Notes: generated by a model not told the origin, from the sequence alone. A DNA stretch of 64,000 nt from Aquirhabdus parva (GCF_003351745.1 NZ_CP031222.1:1780207-1844206); one strand, 5' to 3'. Counted from the stretch's first letter, positions 27,876 to 37,748 are shown. Made by a program: numbers and translations.

Positions 27876-29618
27876 CTAGTCATTGCTTGTGACAACATCT
27901 ACGAACTCGCGTTGATGGAGCTGCGCATATAAGCCATTTTGAGCTAAGAGATCTGCGTGGGTCCCTTGCTCCACGATGCGACCTTTGTCCATGACAACGA
28001 TTCGATCAGCTTGTTCTATGGTCGATAAACGATGCGCAATCACAAGAGTCGTCCGACCATGCATGGCATGTGTCAAGGCTTGTTGAATATAATGCTCTGA
28101 TTCATTATCCAGCGCACTGGTCGCCTCATCTAAAATGAGTATAGGCGCGTCTTTGAGCAGCGCTCGCGCGATTGCCAATCTTTGACGCTGACCACCAGAT
28201 AAAGACATACCGCTTGCGCCAATCAGCGTATCAAAGCCCTGAGGAAGTGCATCGATAAACTGATCTGCAAATGCATCCTTAGCCGCTGCACGCACTTCTG
28301 CATCGGACTTATTGGAAAGCTGCCCATAGGCGATATTTTCACGCACGGTTTGATCAAATAAAATGACTTGCTGTCCGACAGTCGCAATCTGGCTACGCAG
28401 ACTTTCAAGCGTGAAGTCTTTAATTGGTACTCCGTCTAAGAGTAATTGACCGCTGCTAATATTTTGAAAACGCATGAGTAGATTGATCAGTGTGGTTTTT
28501 CCTGCACCTGAGCGCCCTACAAGTGCGACAGTTTCCCCAGCATTAATGGTTAGATTAATATCTGTCAGAGCGGCAGTATTATCCGAATATGAAAAACCAA
28601 CATGTTCAAAAGTGATCTGACCGACTAATGGTTTTACCAGCTTGCCTTGATCTTCTTCAGGAGGTGTATCTATCATCTCAAACACGGAATGCGCAGCGGA
28701 GATCCCACGCTGAATTTTTTCATTTACATCAGTTAAGGCACGCAGTGGTTTGCTCAGCATTGCGGCCGCACCGATGAAAGAAACGAATGCTCCTGCACTG
28801 GTCGTCGCTCCCAAGATTTCAGGTCTTAGTGCTATCCAGACCACAGCTGCCATTACGAATGCCATGAGGAGCTGAATAATCGGTGAGTTTAGGCCGCTTG
28901 TAACGACCATCTTTAAACCTCTTTTCAGATTCTCAGCTGAGGCGCGACGAAACCGTTCGCGTTCATAGGCTTGTCCACCGTAGTTTTTGACAACGGTGTA
29001 GCCATTAATTGATTCATTGACAATATGACTGACTTCACCCATCGCATTTTGCATTTGATGTGCCAGTTTTCGCATTCTTTTACTGGCTTTGCGCACAAGG
29101 AAACCAACTAGCGGTGCGATGATAATCAGCATTAAAGACAAGCGCCAGTTAATCCAGAACATATAGCCGAGTAAGCCAATGACGGTTAAACCTTCTTTTA
29201 AGATGGTCTTAGCTGCTTCAGTCGATGCAAACGCGACCTGCTCTACATCATAAATAATTTTTGACGACAGATAACCACTGGCATGTGCCAGATAGTATTC
29301 AGGGGAGAGTGTCAGTAAGCGATCAAAGACCTCCACACGTAGGTTATGCACCACGCTACGCGCTATGACGGAAATATAATATCCACCGACAAATGAACCA
29401 ACCCCACGGAAGAAAATCAGGATAATGATGAGAAGTGGAAACAGGTTTTTTGCATGTTGATCCTGCTGATTAATCGCATCAATAATATATTGGATAAGTC
29501 TGGCACTGCTGACTTCTGTCGCTGCAGCAATGATATTGCCGAGCAACGCCAAAAGACCGGCCCACCAATAGGGTTTTAAATACGTCAATAGCCGATGATA
29601 AACTGCAAAACCTGACAA
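27876..29618 (-). CDS. msbA: Lipid A export ATP-binding/permease protein MsbA
   Basis: MsbA flips core-lipid A across the inner membrane. This half-transporter of 580 residues has six N-terminal membrane helices and a C-terminal ATPase with Walker A VGRSGAGKTTLI, Q-loop TVGQQVILFDQTV, signature MSLSGGQRQRLAIARAL, Walker B ILILDEATSALD and the switch His in IAHRLST. It begins with TTG immediately after the exbD stop codon, with GGGAG inside the exbD end as ribosome binding site. Context with lpxK and kdsB confirms the lipid A role. Confidence 0.95.
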   Translation of the reverse strand: MSGFAVYHRLLTYLKPYWWAGLLALLGNIIAAATEVSSARLIQYIIDAINQQDQHAKNLFPLLIIILIFFRGVGSFVGGYYISVIARSVVHNLRVEVFDRLLTLSPEYYLAHASGYLSSKIIYDVEQVAFASTEAAKTILKEGLTVIGLLGYMFWINWRLSLMLIIIAPLVGFLVRKASKRMRKLAHQMQNAMGEVSHIVNESINGYTVVKNYGGQAYERERFRRASAENLKRGLKMVVTSGLNSPIIQLLMAFVMAAVVWIALRPEILGATTSAGAFVSFIGAAAMLSKPLRALTDVNEKIQRGISAAHSVFEMIDTPPEEDQGKLVKPLVGQITFEHVGFSYSDNTAALTDINLTINAGETVALVGRSGAGKTTLINLLMRFQNISSGQLLLDGVPIKDFTLESLRSQIATVGQQVILFDQTVRENIAYGQLSNKSDAEVRAAAKDAFADQFIDALPQGFDTLIGASGMSLSGGQRQRLAIARALLKDAPILILDEATSALDNESEHYIQQALTHAMHGRTTLVIAHRLSTIEQADRIVVMDKGRIVEQGTHADLLAQNGLYAQLHQREFVDVVTSND

Positions 29619-30041
29619 TTACTTACTCCCCATCGGAATTCGCGTACTGATATTTAAATTAACGAACCCTAGTTTGCCAGAAACATCCATAACTCTCACC
29701 ACAGACTGATGAGAAGCGCGACCATCTGCAGCAATAACAAGTGGTCGAGTACGATCACCGTGACTTGCGGTATCAATTGCTGTACGCAGCTCATCTTCGC
29801 TATCTGTGACTAATGGCTTCCCGTTTACAGTATAAGCACCTTTTGCATCAACACCCACTTCAATTTTCTGAGGGCGTTTTACTTCAGGCACACCTGTGGC
29901 CTGAGGCAGTACGAGATTCAAACGACTATATTTATTAAAACTTGTCGAAACCAATAAAAAAACAACGAGAAACAACAAGCAATCAATCATAGGCGTTAAA
30001 TTAATCGAGATTTCCTCAACCTGAGGTTTCCGGAATTTCAT
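29619..30041 (-). CDS. exbD: ExbD/TolR-family biopolymer transport protein
   Basis: This 140-residue protein has a short cytoplasmic N-terminus (KPQVEEISINLTPMIDCLLFLVVFLLVSTSF) with the single membrane helix carrying the proton-path Asp in TPMIDC, and a periplasmic domain (ADGRASHQSVVRVMDVSGKLGFVNLNIST). With ExbB it forms a proton-driven motor that energises TonB, or in this lipid A context possibly another envelope process. It overlaps exbB by 4 bases and abuts msbA with no gap. No tonB is nearby. Confidence 0.93.
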   Translation of the reverse strand: MKFRKPQVEEISINLTPMIDCLLFLVVFLLVSTSFNKYSRLNLVLPQATGVPEVKRPQKIEVGVDAKGAYTVNGKPLVTDSEDELRTAIDTASHGDRTRPLVIAADGRASHQSVVRVMDVSGKLGFVNLNISTRIPMGSK

Positions 30042-30787
30042 GATTGACTCTGTTTCACAGCTGTAGGTGTTGGTGCAATTTTTTGAGCAAATACCGATCC
30101 AGCAGTATCCGCAGAATGAGGATGCGAGGGAGCGTGATGAATGTTCTCAGTAGGCAACGACACAACAGCAATACTCGCTTGCTGAGGAACCCCATGAATA
30201 AGATGGAGCAAAATACCCGACTGCTCTTCCATTTCCACGGCAAGATCTGCAACTTTTCGTTGATAGTAACGATAAGCAATCAAGGCAGGAATAGCGACGA
30301 ACATGCCTGCCGCTGTAGACATCAGCGCTTGAGAAATCCCTGCCGCAAGCATCGCTGGATCTGTATTTCCGCCGACATTAACTGCTAAGAAGGATTCAAT
30401 AATACCCAAAACAGTCCCAAGCAAGCCCAGCAAAGGGGCAATATTACCAATGGTGCCCAGCAGATTAAGATGCTTCTCTAAACGATGGATGAGCGTACTG
30501 GCACGGTTTTGTATCTGCAAGGTCATGTACTCAAGTCCACCACTTGAATACTGAATGCCTGTTGCCAACAAATCACCGAGTGGTGAACTGAGCCGTAAAG
30601 CGGCTAACTCTTCCGTAGTTAATGTGCCTTGTTTGAGCTTTGGTTCCAATGATTGAACGAGGCCGTTTGGTGCGACTTTTTTGTGCTGTAAACGGATTCC
30701 GCGTTCTATGATAATTGCAAGTGCAGCAATTGAGCAGATGACTAACGGAAACATCAGCCAGCCGCCAGCCTTAATTAACTCCCACAT
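30038..30787 (-). CDS. exbB: ExbB/TolQ/MotA-family proton channel protein
   Basis: This 249-residue protein has three membrane helices: an N-terminal WLMFPLVICSIAALAIIIER, and the paired helices LGTIGNIAPLLGLLGTVLGIIESF and AGISQALMSTAAGMFVAIPALIAYRYY, with the conserved Thr and Pro/Gly residues of the proton pore. A C-terminal cytoplasmic tail of about 50 residues rich in His, Pro, Ala and Thr follows. It is first in the exbB-exbD-msbA-lpxK-kdsB series and overlaps exbD by 4 bases. Confidence 0.93.
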   Translation of the reverse strand: MWELIKAGGWLMFPLVICSIAALAIIIERGIRLQHKKVAPNGLVQSLEPKLKQGTLTTEELAALRLSSPLGDLLATGIQYSSGGLEYMTLQIQNRASTLIHRLEKHLNLLGTIGNIAPLLGLLGTVLGIIESFLAVNVGGNTDPAMLAAGISQALMSTAAGMFVAIPALIAYRYYQRKVADLAVEMEEQSGILLHLIHGVPQQASIAVVSLPTENIHHAPSHPHSADTAGSVFAQKIAPTPTAVKQSQS

Positions 30788-30871
30788 CTTAAATCTTCCT
30801 AATTTTGGTTAAATTATCCATAGACATCAACAACTGTAAACAACAAGGTCAACCTAGCAAATAATGTCGGA

Positions 30872-31774
30872 TCAAGGTTGAACCGACATTACAGCCAAAA
30901 TACCGTCAAGCTCATCTAATGAGTGATAGCGAATGACCAATTTTCCTTTTCCCTTAGGATTGTGACTTAACTCAACACGAGCGCCTAATCGCTCAGCAAG
31001 ACGTCGTTCCAAATCCCCGATATCTGCAGGCGCCACACGAACTGGTTTTGCTGCAGGTGGATTTAATCGCTCACGAATTAACTGCTCAGTTTGACGAACT
31101 GATAAACCACGACCTACCACTACACGAGCAATAATACTTTGATCTTCGAGAGTCAACGCAAGCAGTGCACGCGCATGTCCCATATCCAGATCACCGTGAT
31201 CCAGCATGGTCTTCACTTCTTCATTCAAACTCATTAAACGTAGCAAATTACTAACTGTCGCACGCGCCTTTCCGACTGTTTCAGCTATTTCCTGATGACT
31301 CATACCAAATTCATCATGGAAGCGTTGAAGTGCAAACGCCTGTTCCATTGGACTTAAATCTTCACGTTGAATGTTTTCAATCAACGCCAAGGCAATCGCT
31401 AATTCGTCCGGCAGGTCACGAATGATCGCAGGAATAACGCTAAGACCCGCTATTCGGGCTGCACGCCAACGACGCTCACCGGCGATGATTTCATATTGTG
31501 CTTCATCATCAGAGCCGCCAATACGCCGTACTACAATCGGTTGCATGACACCATGACGCTTAATCGAATCAGCAAGATCCGTTAGACTTTCTGGTGCAAT
31601 TTCACGACGGGGTTGATAGACCCCACGCTGCAACTGATCCAACGATATCTCAAGTAACGCTGCATTCGCAGGTGTTAGAGTATGAGTTTCCGCTACTTCC
31701 TCTCGAACCTGTTTAATTGAACCCAACAATGCATCAAGACCACGCCCTTGCGCAAGGCCACGCTTACGAATCAT
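30872..31774 (-). CDS. parB: Chromosome partitioning protein ParB
   Basis: ParB is a CTPase and clamp that loads at parS sites and spreads. The 300-residue protein starts with the typical RGLAQGRGLDALLGS, and has IVVRRI, the CTP-binding GERRWRAARIAGL, LALIENIQREDLSPMEQA and an HTH around MSHQEIAETVGKARATVSNLLRL. The C-terminal dimerisation domain ends GKLVIRYHSLDELDGIL. The start overlaps parA by 4 bases. I did not find a consensus parS palindrome in this window. Confidence 0.97.
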   Translation of the reverse strand: MIRKRGLAQGRGLDALLGSIKQVREEVAETHTLTPANAALLEISLDQLQRGVYQPRREIAPESLTDLADSIKRHGVMQPIVVRRIGGSDDEAQYEIIAGERRWRAARIAGLSVIPAIIRDLPDELAIALALIENIQREDLSPMEQAFALQRFHDEFGMSHQEIAETVGKARATVSNLLRLMSLNEEVKTMLDHGDLDMGHARALLALTLEDQSIIARVVVGRGLSVRQTEQLIRERLNPPAAKPVRVAPADIGDLERRLAERLGARVELSHNPKGKGKLVIRYHSLDELDGILAVMSVQP

Positions 31775-32583
31775 AGAGACTTTCCTTTTTTAAGCTTACC
31801 CGTGCGCACAAGTTCAGCCGCTGCACTCAAATAAGATAAAGCTCCCCGCGAACCTTTTTCATAAAACATGACAGGCATCCCATGTGCAGGCGCTTCAGCT
31901 AAACGCACATTACGAGGAATAATCGTTTCCAGCATTAAATTACCAAAATGCACTGACAATTCTTGAGACACGTCATTTGCAAGGGTATTACGCGGATCAA
32001 ACATGGTGCGTAAAACGCCACGAATTTTTAGCTCAGGATTTAAGGCGTCACGTATGCGATCTATCGTGGCAGATAGGTCCGCCAGGCCCTCTAGTGCATA
32101 ATACTCACACTGCATAGGAATAATCACCCCTGTTGCAGCACTTAATGCATTAATAGTCAGCAAATTGAGACTTGGTGCGCAATCAATTAAAATAAAATCG
32201 TACTGATCTTCGACTTTTGCTAATGCCGTCTTTAAAATAAATTCTCGTTCTGTTCGTTCAAACAATGAAATCTCAACACCAGCCAAATCACGGTTTGAGC
32301 CCATTAACCGATAACCCACTTGAGTTGGCTGAATAACCGCTTCAATTGGCGCAACTTCGAGTAAGACATCGGTCACACTATAAGGCAGTTCTGTTTTCTG
32401 TAACCCAGACCCCATTGTGGCATTGCCTTGTGGATCCAAATCGATAAGTAAAACTCTTTTTTTCAGTACACCCAATGATGCGGCTAAATTGACAGCCGTC
32501 GTTGTTTTTCCGACCCCGCCCTTTTGGTTTGCCACAGCCCAAATTTCAGGTCTCTTTCGAGGAGATATGTCGGTCATGTTCAT
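31771..32583 (-). CDS. parA: Chromosome partitioning ATPase ParA
   Basis: This 270-residue Walker-type ATPase has the deviant Walker A KGGVGKTTTAVNLAASL, Walker A' LLIDLDPQGNATMGSG and Walker B DFILIDCAPSLNLLTINAL. It lacks an N-terminal HTH, so it is the small chromosomal Soj/ParA type. It is encoded between rsmG and parB as in many bacteria; the mnmG-rsmG-parA-parB order usually lies near the replication origin. Confidence 0.97.
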   Translation of the reverse strand: MNMTDISPRKRPEIWAVANQKGGVGKTTTAVNLAASLGVLKKRVLLIDLDPQGNATMGSGLQKTELPYSVTDVLLEVAPIEAVIQPTQVGYRLMGSNRDLAGVEISLFERTEREFILKTALAKVEDQYDFILIDCAPSLNLLTINALSAATGVIIPMQCEYYALEGLADLSATIDRIRDALNPELKIRGVLRTMFDPRNTLANDVSQELSVHFGNLMLETIIPRNVRLAEAPAHGMPVMFYEKGSRGALSYLSAAAELVRTGKLKKGKSL

Positions 32584-32656
32584 TCAATTCCGAAAGGTTA
32601 CACATAGTAAAGTTGAGATATATTAAAGGATGTTCGCAATTGCGTTTGTCACTTTT

Positions 32657-33295
32657 TTAGGCAGTCATTTTTTTAGTCAGTAAAATCAAATGCCTTTGTT
32701 CATCTAGAGCTGGAACTGTAAGCGTAATAGTCTGCTGATCCCAGCTATCCATATCTGCCATTTCTTCCCTAGGGATCAGGCCTTTCATCGCAGCAAGTAC
32801 GGCATTTGGCTTTAAATACACAGCACAGTCGCGCACAAAATCAGACAGTGCAGCAAATGCGCGGCTGGTGACCACATTGAATTGACCTAAATCAGCTAAT
32901 GTTTGCGGTTCTTCAATACGGGCTTGTACTGGCAATACATTTGGCATTTTCATATCTGCAGTCATTTGGCGCAAGAAACGAATTTTTTTGCCATTACTAT
33001 CCAAAAGAACACAGTCTCTCTCTGGTTGAACAATGGCAATAACGAAACCTGGTAACCCCCCACCAGTCCCGACATCCAATAATCGCCCTTCAGGTAAATG
33101 AGGAATAATACTTAAACTATCAAGCAGGTGCTTGACTAGCATCTCCTTAGGATCACGAATTGCTGTTAAGTTATAAGCTTTATTCCACAACGATAGATTA
33201 TCTTGATACTGCAGTAATTTACTCAGTGTATCGTCGGACAATTCCAAACCGAGTTTAAGTGAGCCATCTTTGAGCTTGGAAAATAAAGGATGCAT
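32657..33295 (-). CDS. rsmG: 16S rRNA (guanine527-N7)-methyltransferase
   Basis: RsmG (GidB) methylates G527 in the 530 loop of 16S rRNA using SAM. The SAM-binding motif I is LLDVGTGGGLPGFVIAI, followed by VLLDSNGKKIRFLRQM, VVTSRAFAALSDFV and LAAMKG. The 212-residue length is normal. It is separated from mnmG by 230 bp holding a stem-loop. Confidence 0.96.
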   Translation of the reverse strand: MHPLFSKLKDGSLKLGLELSDDTLSKLLQYQDNLSLWNKAYNLTAIRDPKEMLVKHLLDSLSIIPHLPEGRLLDVGTGGGLPGFVIAIVQPERDCVLLDSNGKKIRFLRQMTADMKMPNVLPVQARIEEPQTLADLGQFNVVTSRAFAALSDFVRDCAVYLKPNAVLAAMKGLIPREEMADMDSWDQQTITLTVPALDEQRHLILLTKKMTA

Positions 33296-33481
33296 AGTCT
33301 TTTTTTGCTTTGAAAAATCTAGGGGTGAATGATAGCAGGATGTAAGGCATGCGAATATTTTGATAAAGAAAATATTAAGACTTTCTCAATAAATTTTTTA
33401 AATATCAATCAAATATTTTTTTTCGAATGCGTCAAACTGATATGGTGTTAGCACATTTTTTGAGTTGAGCTAAACGAGGGC

Positions 33482-33513
33482 TACAAGAGCCATTCTTCAA
33501 AATGGCTCTTGTA
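33482..33513. repeat. 13-bp inverted repeat downstream of mnmG
   Basis: The arms 33482-33494 and 33501-33513 are perfectly complementary with a 6-base loop, 13 bp after the mnmG stop. The T tract on the minus strand is absent, so it may be a weak or Rho-assisted terminator or a processing hairpin. Confidence 0.55.
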
Positions 33514-33525
33514 AGTTTAGCACGC

Positions 33526-35403
33526 TCAACCAGCCTGTTTGATACCTTGGCGTTTGATCATGATCAGCAGTAATTGTACCGCTGCTGGGGTCACACCCTG
33601 AATACGTCCTGCCTGTGCGAGTGTCGCTGGACGAACAGCTTTAAGTTTCATGGTAATTTCGCGTGACAACCCAGATACCGCATCGTAATCAAAATCAACA
33701 GGTAGGGCTGTTTCTTCATAACGTTTTAGATGTGCCACATCATCTTGCTGACGATCGATATAACCTGAATATTTCACGGCAATTTCGATTTGTTCACCAA
33801 CCATTGGAGCAACATTAGAACCGGTCAATTCAGCAATCTGCGCAAAAGTGACATCAGGGCGCTTTAACAAGTCGTAAGCATTATTTTCACGATTCAAGAC
33901 TTCACCAGTTTGCGCGATGAATGCCATGCCTAACTTGTTATTTGGGGTGGCCCACAGCCCTTTTAAGCGTGCAGATTCGCGCTCAATCGATTCAACTTTT
34001 TCACAGTATGCCGCCCAGCGCTCATCACTGACCAAGCCCAGCTTACGACCTGCTTCAGTGAGACGTTGATCGGCATTATCTTCACGCAGCATTAGACGAT
34101 ATTCAGCACGGCTTGTAAACATACGGTAGGGTTCTTTGGTTCCATGGGTGATCAGGTCATCAACCATAACGCCCAAATAAGCTTGGTCACGGCTTGGTGT
34201 CCAGCTTTCTTCATCAACTGCACGGCGTGCAGCATTGAGCCCAGCAAGTAGACCCTGAGCTCCTGCCTCCTCATACCCTGTAGTGCCATTAATCTGACCC
34301 GCAAAGTACAAATTATTGATCGATTTGGTCTCAAGGGTTGGTTTTAAGTTTTGAGGGTTGAAGTAGTCATATTCGATTGCATAGCCGGGACGCGTGATAT
34401 GAGCATTTTCAAGCCCTTTCATTGAACGAACCAGACGCAGTTGAATATCAAACGGTAAGCTGGTTGAAATGCCGTTAGGATATAACTCGTGCGTATTTAA
34501 GCCTTCAGGTTCAATAAAAATCTGGTGACTGTCTTTATCTGCAAAGCGATGAATCTTATCCTCAATCGATGGACAGTAACGTGGGCCTACCCCTTCGATC
34601 ACACCTGTATACATCGGCGAACGATCCAAACCACTGCGGATAATATCGTGTGTTTCTAGGTTAGTGTGTGTCATCCAGCAGTTCACTTGGCGTGGATGCA
34701 TGGATACATCACCCATAAAAGACATCACCGGCAATGGTGTATCACCTGGCTGTGGAATCATCACTGAAAAATCGACACTCTTTGCATCGATTCGTGGCGG
34801 CGTTCCCGTTTTTAAACGCCCTACAGGCAGTTTAAGTTCACGTAAACGGTCTGCAAGTGCAATAGAGGGAGGGTCTCCTGCACGCCCACCGCGGGATTGT
34901 TGCATACCAATATGGATAATACCGCCTAAGAAGGTGCCGCTAGTCAGCACGACAGTCCGAGCATCAAAGCGAATACCAGATTGAGTAACCACCCCTTTTA
35001 CTGTATCGCCTTCCACAATGAGATCATCTGCAGCTTGTTGGAAAATATCAAGGTTCGGTTGATTTTCGAGCATTGAACGAATCGCAGCTTTGTACAAAAT
35101 ACGATCCGCCTGTGCGCGAGTGGCGCGAACAGCTGCACCCTTGCGGCTATTTAACACACGGAACTGAATGCCAGCGTGATCGGTTGCAAGCGCCATAGCG
35201 CCGCCCATTGCATCAATTTCTCGAACTAGATGGGACTTGCCAATCCCACCTATCGCTGGATTACAGCTCATTTGTCCCAATGTTTCGATATTATGGGTCA
35301 GCAGTAGCGTCTGACGCCCCATCCGCGCTGCAGCAAGCGCAGCCTCAGTACCCGCGTGTCCACCGCCAATGACGATGACATCGTATGATTTTGGGTAATG
35401 CAT
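33526..35403 (-). CDS. mnmG: tRNA uridine-5-carboxymethylaminomethyl modification enzyme MnmG
   Basis: MnmG (GidA) with MnmE installs cmnm5 on wobble uridine 34 of several tRNAs. The 625-residue protein starts with the FAD dinucleotide motif [22 protein letters not shown] and contains [22 protein letters not shown]-like sequence (with MGG here), the second GidA signature [11 protein letters not shown] and [20 protein letters not shown]. The C-terminal helical domain binding MnmE and tRNA ends in a KQGIKQAG-type tail. Confidence 0.98.
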   Translation of the reverse strand: MHYPKSYDVIVIGGGHAGTEAALAAARMGRQTLLLTHNIETLGQMSCNPAIGGIGKSHLVREIDAMGGAMALATDHAGIQFRVLNSRKGAAVRATRAQADRILYKAAIRSMLENQPNLDIFQQAADDLIVEGDTVKGVVTQSGIRFDARTVVLTSGTFLGGIIHIGMQQSRGGRAGDPPSIALADRLRELKLPVGRLKTGTPPRIDAKSVDFSVMIPQPGDTPLPVMSFMGDVSMHPRQVNCWMTHTNLETHDIIRSGLDRSPMYTGVIEGVGPRYCPSIEDKIHRFADKDSHQIFIEPEGLNTHELYPNGISTSLPFDIQLRLVRSMKGLENAHITRPGYAIEYDYFNPQNLKPTLETKSINNLYFAGQINGTTGYEEAGAQGLLAGLNAARRAVDEESWTPSRDQAYLGVMVDDLITHGTKEPYRMFTSRAEYRLMLREDNADQRLTEAGRKLGLVSDERWAAYCEKVESIERESARLKGLWATPNNKLGMAFIAQTGEVLNRENNAYDLLKRPDVTFAQIAELTGSNVAPMVGEQIEIAVKYSGYIDRQQDDVAHLKRYEETALPVDFDYDAVSGLSREITMKLKAVRPATLAQAGRIQGVTPAAVQLLLIMIKRQGIKQAG

Positions 35404-36079
35404 GATGGTGACCTCAGGTGTTCAATCAGTATTTAAAGAGTGGAAGTAGGCAAAATGGCCATATGGGGTGATAATCTTGAAGATTATACCAAAAACATAA
35501 AAAGCCGTGCTAGTTCTTCGGTAGCGATATTCTTATGTCATTATTTTAATTAAAAATTAATAATTCATGTGTGTAAAGTTAGGTTGGCTATGGCTAAAAA
35601 TGCGGCCTTAAGGCTTCAATGTATAACTTTATTAATTTATTCTTTATTTTTGATCTCTTCATTGACCTGCGGTCTTTTAGGTTTATTTTTTCACCAAAGC
35701 ATGGTGATAATTGGTATTGAACTTGCTAGAGTTCATAGCAAAGCACTAAGCTTGTGTTGCAACTATTCACAGTTTTCAGATGTAAAAGCGTGCTGATGTA
35801 AAACTTAATATACGATTTTTTTATATTCATGAATTAATCTTTTCACTTCATATCTACATAATAATATTTAAAAACAATGAAGTGACAATGCCGTAAAAGA
35901 CGGTTTAGATAAGGTGTTATATTACAGACATACTATAAGGGTATCCTATTACGATGTGGAGTGCTTCGGATATCTGATTCATGAAGCTCTGGATAGGCTT
36001 GGATGGGGAAATGATAATCGACTTGCATGACAGACTATATTTTAGCTTAAGACTGACTTTGACTACAGGGGATTGACCT
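35404..36079. other. Intergenic region of about 680 bp between mnmG and a small membrane-protein gene
   Basis: The region is A+T-rich. It contains one doubtful short membrane-protein frame (35590-35796, listed separately) and otherwise no supported gene, RNA or repeat. A palindrome TTAATT-rich tract at 35540-35565 is compositional. No cluster of DnaA boxes was seen. Confidence 0.45.
35590..35796 (+). CDS. Possible small membrane protein (doubtful)
   Basis: Started at the ATG at 35590, preceded by TTAGG at about 6 bases, this frame gives 68 residues with one hydrophobic segment (ITLLIYSLFLISSLTCGLLGLFF) and a Cys-containing tail. The frame also opens with GTG at 35569. Hydrophobicity could be accidental in A+T-rich DNA. 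I do not recognise it; the only support is the weak ribosome binding site and the size of the otherwise empty spacer. Confidence 0.25.
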   Translation: MAKNAALRLQCITLLIYSLFLISSLTCGLLGLFFHQSMVIIGIELARVHSKALSLCCNYSQFSDVKAC

Positions 36080-36388
36080 ATGCCAACCAAACCGATTACC
36101 AACAAGTATATGAAGCTTCCTTGGTTATTTGTTCTTCTGATCGCAGGATTACTTGCATATTTCGGTGGTGAACAATTCGGTTCTAAAATTATCCAATTTA
36201 TTACCCAGGATCTCATTTTTCCAGTTTTGGGTTTCTTTTTTTCGATCTACACTGCACTTCGTATTGTTGACCATACTCCTGTCGGGGTGAAAATTCCTGG
36301 TGAAAATAAGAGTTTAGTCGCAATCATAATCATGCTTGTTTTGCTGGCTATTTATCTTATTGTCCCGTATCTGATTTTATCATTGTAA
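36080..36388 (+). CDS. Small integral membrane protein of unknown function
   Basis: This is a 102-residue protein with three hydrophobic segments: PWLFVLLIAGLLAYFGG, a middle one IFPVLGFFFSIYTALRI, and a C-terminal VAIIIMLVLLAIYLIVPYLILSL. The loop DHTPVGVKIPGENKS separates the last two. AGGGGATT precedes the ATG. A strong bidirectional terminator follows 18 bp after the stop. I do not recognise the family. Confidence 0.7.
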   Translation: MPTKPITNKYMKLPWLFVLLIAGLLAYFGGEQFGSKIIQFITQDLIFPVLGFFFSIYTALRIVDHTPVGVKIPGENKSLVAIIIMLVLLAIYLIVPYLILSL

Positions 36389-36405
36389 ATCTTTAATTAA
36401 TTTGC

Positions 36406-36438
36406 AAGAAAAACCCGCATTGTTTGCGGGTTTTTCTT
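36406..36438. terminator. Strong bidirectional terminator
   Basis: A 14-bp perfect stem (36406-36419 with 36425-36438) has an ACCCGCA G+C core and A/T flanks, so it can terminate both the plus-strand membrane-protein gene and the minus-strand His-rich gene that converge here. Confidence 0.9.
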
Positions 36439-36449
36439 GGGTGCTTAAC

Positions 36450-36707
36450 TCACATGTTAGGTCTGTCGTTAGGCCGAGCCGGTAAGCTAGTTGTTCTATG
36501 ATGGCTATCTTTGTAAGCATGATGGTGATGCTTAGCGCGATGGTGGTGCTTATAAGAATGGTGTTTGGAATGTTTATAAGAATGATGCTTGTGAACATGA
36601 TGATGGGTTGGTCGAGTGGTAGTTTTGTCAATAAGTTCTGCTTGCGCAGCTATTGGCGCAGTCATGACTCCAGCCAAAATCACAATCGATAATATTTGCT
36701 TGAACAT
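36450..36707 (-). CDS. Secreted histidine-rich small protein
   Basis: This 85-residue protein has a clear signal peptide: MFKQILSIVILAGVMTAPIAAQA, cleaved before ELIDK. The mature region of about 62 residues contains 18 histidines in clusters such as HHHVHKHHSYKH, interleaved with Lys, Ser and Tyr in a loose repeat (HHSYKH occurs twice). AAGGAAAAGGAAAA precedes the ATG. Such composition suggests periplasmic binding of Ni, Zn, Cu or Co, or pH-dependent charge; the metal is not indicated, and no metal-transport gene is adjacent. Confidence 0.8.
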   Translation of the reverse strand: MFKQILSIVILAGVMTAPIAAQAELIDKTTTRPTHHHVHKHHSYKHSKHHSYKHHHRAKHHHHAYKDSHHRTTSLPARPNDRPNM

Positions 36708-36876
36708 TTTTCCTTTTCCTTAAGATAAAAGATTAGAAAACTACAGCACAATAAATATATATTAAAACTTTCAAATTGATCATTTAAGCATCAAAAAATA
36801 ACAAATCGAATATCGCTCAAACTTAAGAGGCCGCTAAATTCACCATCACTTACCTCTTAAGTTTGATCGAATGCAT

Positions 36877-37269
36877 TTATTTGACGCGGATCACTGGCAA
36901 TAGCACTTTTTTCCCAGTTTCAGCAGGAATAGTCGTATCGTTGATAAAAAGTAAGCGGGAGTCTTTTCGTATGGATGCCGATACTGCGGGCATATGCATG
37001 CAATGATTGGACCCTATTTTGAATCGAATCGGGAATTTACCATGTACTGTTCGTTTGATGGATGCTGAAGTGGTTATTGAAGCTGGAGCATCTGCTATGC
37101 CGGAATCATACAGTGAAAGTTCAAGTACTGAGCCTGTGGGTATTTTGGCTGACTTAGGACCCTGTACAAGACCTGAGACCAGCAATTTGCAGTCTTTTTC
37201 CGCATATGCTGGCGCTGCTAATGCAGTAAACATTGCGATCACTACCAAAGCTTTAATAGGTAACTTCAT
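36877..37269 (-). CDS. Secreted YbaY-like protein
   Basis: I start at the ATG preceded by AGGAGTTTT (codon 6 of the frame), giving 130 residues. The signal peptide is MKLPIKALVVIAMFTALAAPAYA, cleaved before EKDCK. The mature part has the pattern of the YbaY / type III pilotin-like beta-sandwich: PTGSVLELSLYDSGIADAPASITTSASI and FPIRFKI, where proteins of this family show LxVxLxDxSxADAPAxxIA and PxxFxL. There is no lipobox cysteine at the cleavage site, so it is periplasmic rather than a lipoprotein. Function unknown. Confidence 0.75.
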   Translation of the reverse strand: MKLPIKALVVIAMFTALAAPAYAEKDCKLLVSGLVQGPKSAKIPTGSVLELSLYDSGIADAPASITTSASIKRTVHGKFPIRFKIGSNHCMHMPAVSASIRKDSRLLFINDTTIPAETGKKVLLPVIRVK

Positions 37270-37466
37270 AAAACTCCTGAACACAATTTACAATCATAAT
37301 AAAGAGCCTATCCTACTTGTTTATCATGCGTTAATGCTTTGTAAAAGATAAGTCGGAAACAGATCCGTAATTATTTTAATACATGAACTGACAGTCGATG
37401 CTACAGGCTATGGCTGTTTTAGCATTAGAAGATATGCTATAAACAATGTTCATTATTTGAACGATA

Positions 37467-37661
37467 GTGGCGATTATCATGGATAGATGCGATATTCAAT
37501 GTCCCAAATGCGGTAAACATGAATTCAAGGCAGTTCCAAATCGAGAAAGAAAAGATCGAATCGATGGCTGTGTATGCAGCAGCTGTAATTATTTTATAAG
37601 TACGCCAAAATTAATCGAAAAGATCGAATCAGAAAAGAACAGTTATGCCGTCAGTAAGTAA
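37467..37661 (+). CDS. Small zinc-ribbon protein
   Basis: The product is about 60-64 residues; the frame opens with GTG at 37467, and ATG at 37479 is a plausible alternative. Two CxxC knuckles are visible, CPKCGKHEF and CVCSSCNYF, forming a zinc ribbon followed by a charged helix. It resembles the small ECs2282-type putative zinc-binding proteins. It is a single gene and its target is unknown. Confidence 0.6.
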   Translation: MAIIMDRCDIQCPKCGKHEFKAVPNRERKDRIDGCVCSSCNYFISTPKLIEKIESEKNSYAVSK

Positions 37662-37748
37662 TGCTGACAACGCTATGTGTTGAAGCATAAATTTTGTTTC
37701 AATCAAATGGTGCTTATATTTTTAAAGTCGCATGAGATTGCCTTGGAG

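Noticed and set aside
30800-35403. Expectation of a replication origin or parS beside mnmG-rsmG-parA-parB
   Set aside because: No cluster of DnaA boxes and no TGTTTCACGTGAAACA-type palindrome was found by eye; single near-matches such as TTATCCATA near 30811 are not enough. dnaA, rpmH and rnpA are also absent.
36380-36631. 83-residue Ile/Thr-rich minus-strand frame opposite the His-rich gene
   Set aside because: It is an alternative frame of the His codon repeats and runs through the bidirectional terminator.
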